From: an uncultured bacterium
Lineage (GTDB): Bacteria > Bacteroidota > Bacteroidia > Bacteroidales > Bacteroidaceae
DNA: 64,000 nt
Assembly (NCBI GenBank): GCA_905215555.1
Contig: CAJMQU010000002.1
Location: 124,001-188,000 of the forward strand
Direction: 5' to 3'
In this document: in pieces, positions 61,679 through 64,000 of the stretch
How the letters are laid out: every line of letters begins with the position of its first letter
Numbering within the stretch: the stretch's first letter is position 1
Position numbers and translations under genes: made by a program
The notes under the pieces: model-generated
The model's database searches: none
The model's input: the letters and a program-made list of their open reading frames with translations, nothing else
What the model was told of the DNA's origin: nothing

Positions 61679-62601
61679 ACCACCACTTGGGTTGCCCGCA
61701 GGGACAGCATCTCATGCGGTACGGACGCCTGAATCTCTTTTGTGAGAACCTCCAGTAAAGTCGTGCGGATGAAGTGCTCGCAGGTGATAAGAATGATTTG
61801 CCGGGTGGGAGTGGGGATGGCAAACGGGCGCACCAGTTCCTTCTGGGTGTCGTTCAGCTGGTTGATGGCAAGTTCGGGAATGAACGTCACGCCTTTCCCG
61901 CTTTCCACCATACGCATGAAGGTCTCCATACTGCCCAGGCGATAGGCTATCTGGCTGGCTTGTGCCGCTTTCATATGGCAGAAACGGACCAGTTGGTCGC
62001 GGAAACAATGCCCCTCGTCCAGCATCCAGAGTTGCTCATCATTGAGGTCGGAAGTGCGGATTATATTGTTATGAAAGAGGGCGCTTTCTCGCGCGATATA
62101 TGCATAGAATTGTTCGTAGAACAGAGGCGTTTGCCGGAACTCGTCTTTTTCCGGCAGGGTGGCGATGATGCCGGCATCTATATCTCCTTTCAGCAGGGCT
62201 TGCTTGATGTCTTTGGTCTTCATTTCCGTTACGCGGATGTCCAGTTGGGGATATTTCTTCATCAGTTGCGGGAAGAAACGCGGCAAAAGGTAAGGAGCGA
62301 TGGTGGGTAATATACCCAGCTTGAAGACGCCTGACAGGGAATGTTTTTCTTCTTCTATAATATCCTTTATACGGTCGGCCTGCGACAGCACCACTTGGGC
62401 TTGCTCCACGATGAGCCGTCCGACGGCGGTGGGGCAGATGGGTTGCTGGCTACGGTCGAATATTTTTGTTTCCAACTCATCTTCCAGTTTCTGTATCATG
62501 GCACTGAGGGTGGGCTGGGTCACCCGGCAATGTTCTGCCGCTTTGGCAAAATGGCGGAACCGGTCGACGGCAAGGATGTATTCCAATTGTTGTAAAGTCA
62601 T
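61675..62601 (-). CDS. oxyR: Peroxide-sensing LysR-type regulator OxyR
   Basis: A 308-aa LysR regulator. The winged helix is at the N-terminus (MTLQQLEYILAVDRFRHFAK and QPTLSAMIQKLEDELE). The sensor domain has the redox pair in LDEGHCFRDQLVRFCHM: Cys199 and Cys208, the same numbers as in E. coli OxyR, where oxidation forms a disulfide that activates transcription of ahpC and dps. It is divergent from dps with 218 bp between starts, and it precedes ahpC on the same strand. An OxyR-like site near its own start suggests autoregulation too. Confidence 0.95.
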   Translation of the reverse strand: MTLQQLEYILAVDRFRHFAKAAEHCRVTQPTLSAMIQKLEDELETKIFDRSQQPICPTAVGRLIVEQAQVVLSQADRIKDIIEEEKHSLSGVFKLGILPTIAPYLLPRFFPQLMKKYPQLDIRVTEMKTKDIKQALLKGDIDAGIIATLPEKDEFRQTPLFYEQFYAYIARESALFHNNIIRTSDLNDEQLWMLDEGHCFRDQLVRFCHMKAAQASQIAYRLGSMETFMRMVESGKGVTFIPELAINQLNDTQKELVRPFAIPTPTRQIILITCEHFIRTTLLEVLTKEIQASVPHEMLSLRATQVVV

Positions 62602-62628
62602 GATAAATAAAGGGTTTGAAAGGGTAAT

Positions 62629-62664
62629 ATAGATTCTGTCTATGCAAAGATAGAAATTATCTGT
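62629..62664 (+). promoter_or_regulatory. OxyR-like operator of dps (and possibly oxyR)
   Basis: ATAG-N7-CTAT-N6-ATAG-N7-CTGT, three of four quarter-sites exact. It ends on the first T of the dps -33 box and lies 28 bp from the oxyR start, so it may control both. The central N6, one shorter than the classical N7, is also found at ahpC. Confidence 0.65.
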
Positions 62665-62695
62665 TTGACAAGCGTTGATTTCCCTCTTATCTTTG
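62664..62695 (+). promoter_or_regulatory. dps promoter
   Basis: TTTG at 62664-62667, a 20-bp spacer and TATCTTTG at 62688-62695 fit the Bacteroides consensus closely. The start would be near 62702, giving a leader of about 118 nt. Confidence 0.7.
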
Positions 62696-62713
62696 CAACA
62701 GAAACAAAGAAAG

Positions 62714-62819
62714 GCTGTATCTCAGCATAATCAGGCGAGCTTGTTTCTGCATCCGATTAGCACTTTCTTTACAACGAGAAAAAACAAAAAACAGTATAAA
62801 CTTTTAAAACAGTAAAATT
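62714..62819 (+). promoter_or_regulatory. dps leader shared with ahpC
   Basis: This 106-nt segment aligns without a gap in its first 47 nt to the ahpC leader (40/47 identical) and has the same length to the ATG. The rest is A-rich in both, with AAACAAAA and CTTTTAAAAC in similar places. Since the promoter lies upstream, the shared block should be RNA. Confidence 0.7.
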
Positions 62820-63311
62820 ATGAAGACTTTAGATTATATCAAATTAAACGAATCGGGAGTAGCTAACGTAGTATCTGCATTGCATCAACTTTTGGCAGAT
62901 TTCCAAGTACATTACACCAATCTGCGCGGTTTCCACTGGAACATCAAGGGACATGGTTTCTTTGTCCTGCATGAGAAGTTTGAAAGCATGTATGATGACG
63001 CAGCCGAGAAGATCGACGAAATTGCAGAACGTATCCTGATGCTGGATGGTGTGCCTGAAAACAAGTTCAGCGGATACCTGAAAGTAGCAAAGATCAAAGA
63101 AGTATCTGATATCTCTTGCGGTAGTGATGCCGTCGGCCATATTCTCGAAACATACGGCTATCTCATCGGTGAAGAACGAAAAGTAATCGAACTGGCCAAT
63201 GAAGCCGGTGACGATGTTACTGCCGACCTGATGACCGGTTATCTGAAAGAACAAGAAAAGATGGTTTGGATGTTGACCGCTTTTAGTACAAAATCTTGCA
63301 CAGACAAGTAA
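62820..63311 (+). CDS. dps: Dps ferritin-like DNA-protection protein
   Basis: A 163-aa ferritin-like protein that stores iron and protects DNA from peroxide. The ferroxidase site pattern is seen in LLADFQVHYTNLRGFHWNIK (His), GFFVLHEKFESMYDDAAEKI (Asp and Glu) and DEIAERILMLDGVPENKFSG. It is of the type with about 160 residues usual in Bacteroides, made on exposure to oxygen or peroxide under OxyR. A terminator follows 29 bp after the stop. Confidence 0.95.
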   Translation: MKTLDYIKLNESGVANVVSALHQLLADFQVHYTNLRGFHWNIKGHGFFVLHEKFESMYDDAAEKIDEIAERILMLDGVPENKFSGYLKVAKIKEVSDISCGSDAVGHILETYGYLIGEERKVIELANEAGDDVTADLMTGYLKEQEKMVWMLTAFSTKSCTDK

Positions 63312-63340
63312 TTTTATAGGTTTAGGTGATAAATGACAGA

Positions 63341-63390
63341 AAAGGTGATGAAGTGGTGGAGACACTGCTTTGTCACCTTTTTCTTGTTTT
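63341..63390 (+). terminator. Rho-independent terminator of dps
   Basis: AAAGGTGA (63341-63348) pairs with TCACCTTT (63373-63380), with further inner pairs (AAG/CTT), then TTCTTGTTTT. Confidence 0.75.
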
Positions 63391-63450
63391 ATGCCTTCTG
63401 ATATTGCTTGCATGCCAGGTTAAACGATTTTTTTAATCAATTAATCTGTG

Positions 63451-63497
63451 CTTAACCCATAGTTAAGCGTTTACTTAACCTTCCAGACCTATTTTTG
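63451..63497 (+). promoter_or_regulatory. Control region of the last gene
   Basis: CTTAAC (63451-63456), GTTAAG (63462-63467) and CTTAAC (63474-63479) give three copies of one half-site in alternating orientation, followed by a TATTTTTG -7 box (63490-63497) 36 bp before the ATG. The spacing (11-12 bp) places the copies on about the same face of the helix, as for a dimeric regulator. Confidence 0.5.
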
Positions 63498-63533
63498 GAG
63501 CAGATAATAGTATTTAATTATTTGGTCTGACTT

Positions 63534-64000
63534 ATGATTTTGAAGATAGGTGTTTTAATACTCATGTTGGGGATGAGAGTGTCTGCCTGTGAGGTCTATC
63601 GGGCATCTGAGTGTGGTGGAATATGTGATTCTGTTCCGGACAAAGAGATGTATTATATGCCCGAAATGAAGAAAAAACCTGTGAAGTACTGGACTTGTAC
63701 AGGAGTAATATCAGTAGATAACCGCAACAGCGTGAATGAGACGGAGGTTATGCAAGGATTGCAGTATCACTTGCTATGCCAGTCTTTGGCAGGACTCACC
63801 AATCGTTCGGTGGAAATGGGGAAAAGTAAAGTAGCGGTCTGGCTATATGACCATGGTGAAAAGGCATCTTATGAACTTTCCAGGCTGGCTTTGGAAGATA
63901 TGGATATCCGGGAACATGGAGTACGGAATGGATTGGACTTGGCTTGCGGAAGCTACGGGCAAAGCGATGGAATAGAGGTTCAATTAAGAGGTCTGTTTGA
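63534..64000 (+). CDS. Unfinished secreted protein of unknown function (runs off the window)
   Basis: The first 155 residues of an open frame with no stop before the window end. It begins MILKIGVLILMLGMRVSACE, a signal peptide with a possible lipobox Cys. The mature part contains EVMQGLQYHLLCQSLAGLTN and VAVWLYDHGEKASYELSRLA. The LQYHLL-xx-SLAGLTNR stretch recalls the N-terminal domain of GxGYxYP-type putative glycosidases (SLQGLVNR), but this is a weak match made by eye. The product cannot be named from this part. Confidence 0.5.
   Translation, partial: MILKIGVLILMLGMRVSACEVYRASECGGICDSVPDKEMYYMPEMKKKPVKYWTCTGVISVDNRNSVNETEVMQGLQYHLLCQSLAGLTNRSVEMGKSKVAVWLYDHGEKASYELSRLALEDMDIREHGVRNGLDLACGSYGQSDGIEVQLRGLF

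Noticed and set aside
1..64000. Insertion sequence, prophage, tRNA or rRNA
   Set aside because: I saw no transposase, integrase or phage gene and no tRNA or rRNA sequence; a formal tRNA scan was not possible.

Overview
The window reads as chromosome of a gut Bacteroides (order Bacteroidales); the species cannot be fixed from the sequence. The signs are a SusC/SusD pair, hybrid two-component sensors (HTCS) with AraC output domains, many secreted glycoside hydrolases, TAnnTTTG-type -7 promoter boxes, and core genes of Bacteroidetes type (S46 dipeptidyl-peptidase, oxyR/ahpCF/dps).

Layout. 1-2778: core genes on the minus strand (uvrC 5' end, apt, mnmG), with a parS-like ParB site between apt and mnmG. 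2779-5909: a TPR/transmembrane putative regulator, a small secreted DUF3244-type protein, and a 0.7 kb gap holding a candidate structured RNA with its own promoter. 5910-46686: a ~41 kb polysaccharide-utilisation region, all on the plus strand. It contains a GH2, a decayed HTCS, a module of two Tat-exported Gfo/Idh/MocA oxidoreductases plus a double DUF1080 protein and a divergent ApbE, a GH43 that has lost its signal peptide, an intact 1341-aa HTCS, then GH105, GH2, a secreted FAD oxidoreductase, GH130, GH105, GH115, GH31 and an unclassified clan-G-like glycosidase. A strong terminator follows, then a separate susC-susD-GH43-GH43-(alpha/alpha)-toroid operon. 46687-48564: a 22-bp tandem repeat, ybeY and a fused SpmA/SpmB-type membrane protein on the minus strand. 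48731-59102: sialate-O-acetylesterase, AlkD-like protein, ruvB, a lipoprotein, a flippase, a DUF389 protein and an S46 peptidase. 59255-63311: peroxide defence (ahpF, ahpC, oxyR on minus; dps on plus). 63534-end: an unfinished secreted protein.

How the genes fit together. SusC/SusD would import oligosaccharides; the exo-glycosidases (uronic-acid-active GH105 and GH115, GH43s, GH2s, GH31, GH130) would trim a branched, uronic-acid-bearing plant glycan in the periplasm; the intact HTCS would sense an oligosaccharide and switch the operons on. The oxidoreductase/DUF1080 group matches the 3-keto-glycoside route of glycosidic bond breakage, so two chemistries sit in one locus. The peroxide group is organised around OxyR: OxyR-like sites with the same architecture precede ahpC and dps, and both mRNAs start with the same conserved leader.

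The observations I rate highest are the shared ahpC/dps leader at an identical 106-nt distance from both start codons, the two-step deletion that gutted one HTCS but left its DNA-binding domain as a separate overlapping ORF, the parS-like site beside mnmG, and the candidate small RNA at about 5397-5510. Nothing was run against a database; all family calls are by eye.
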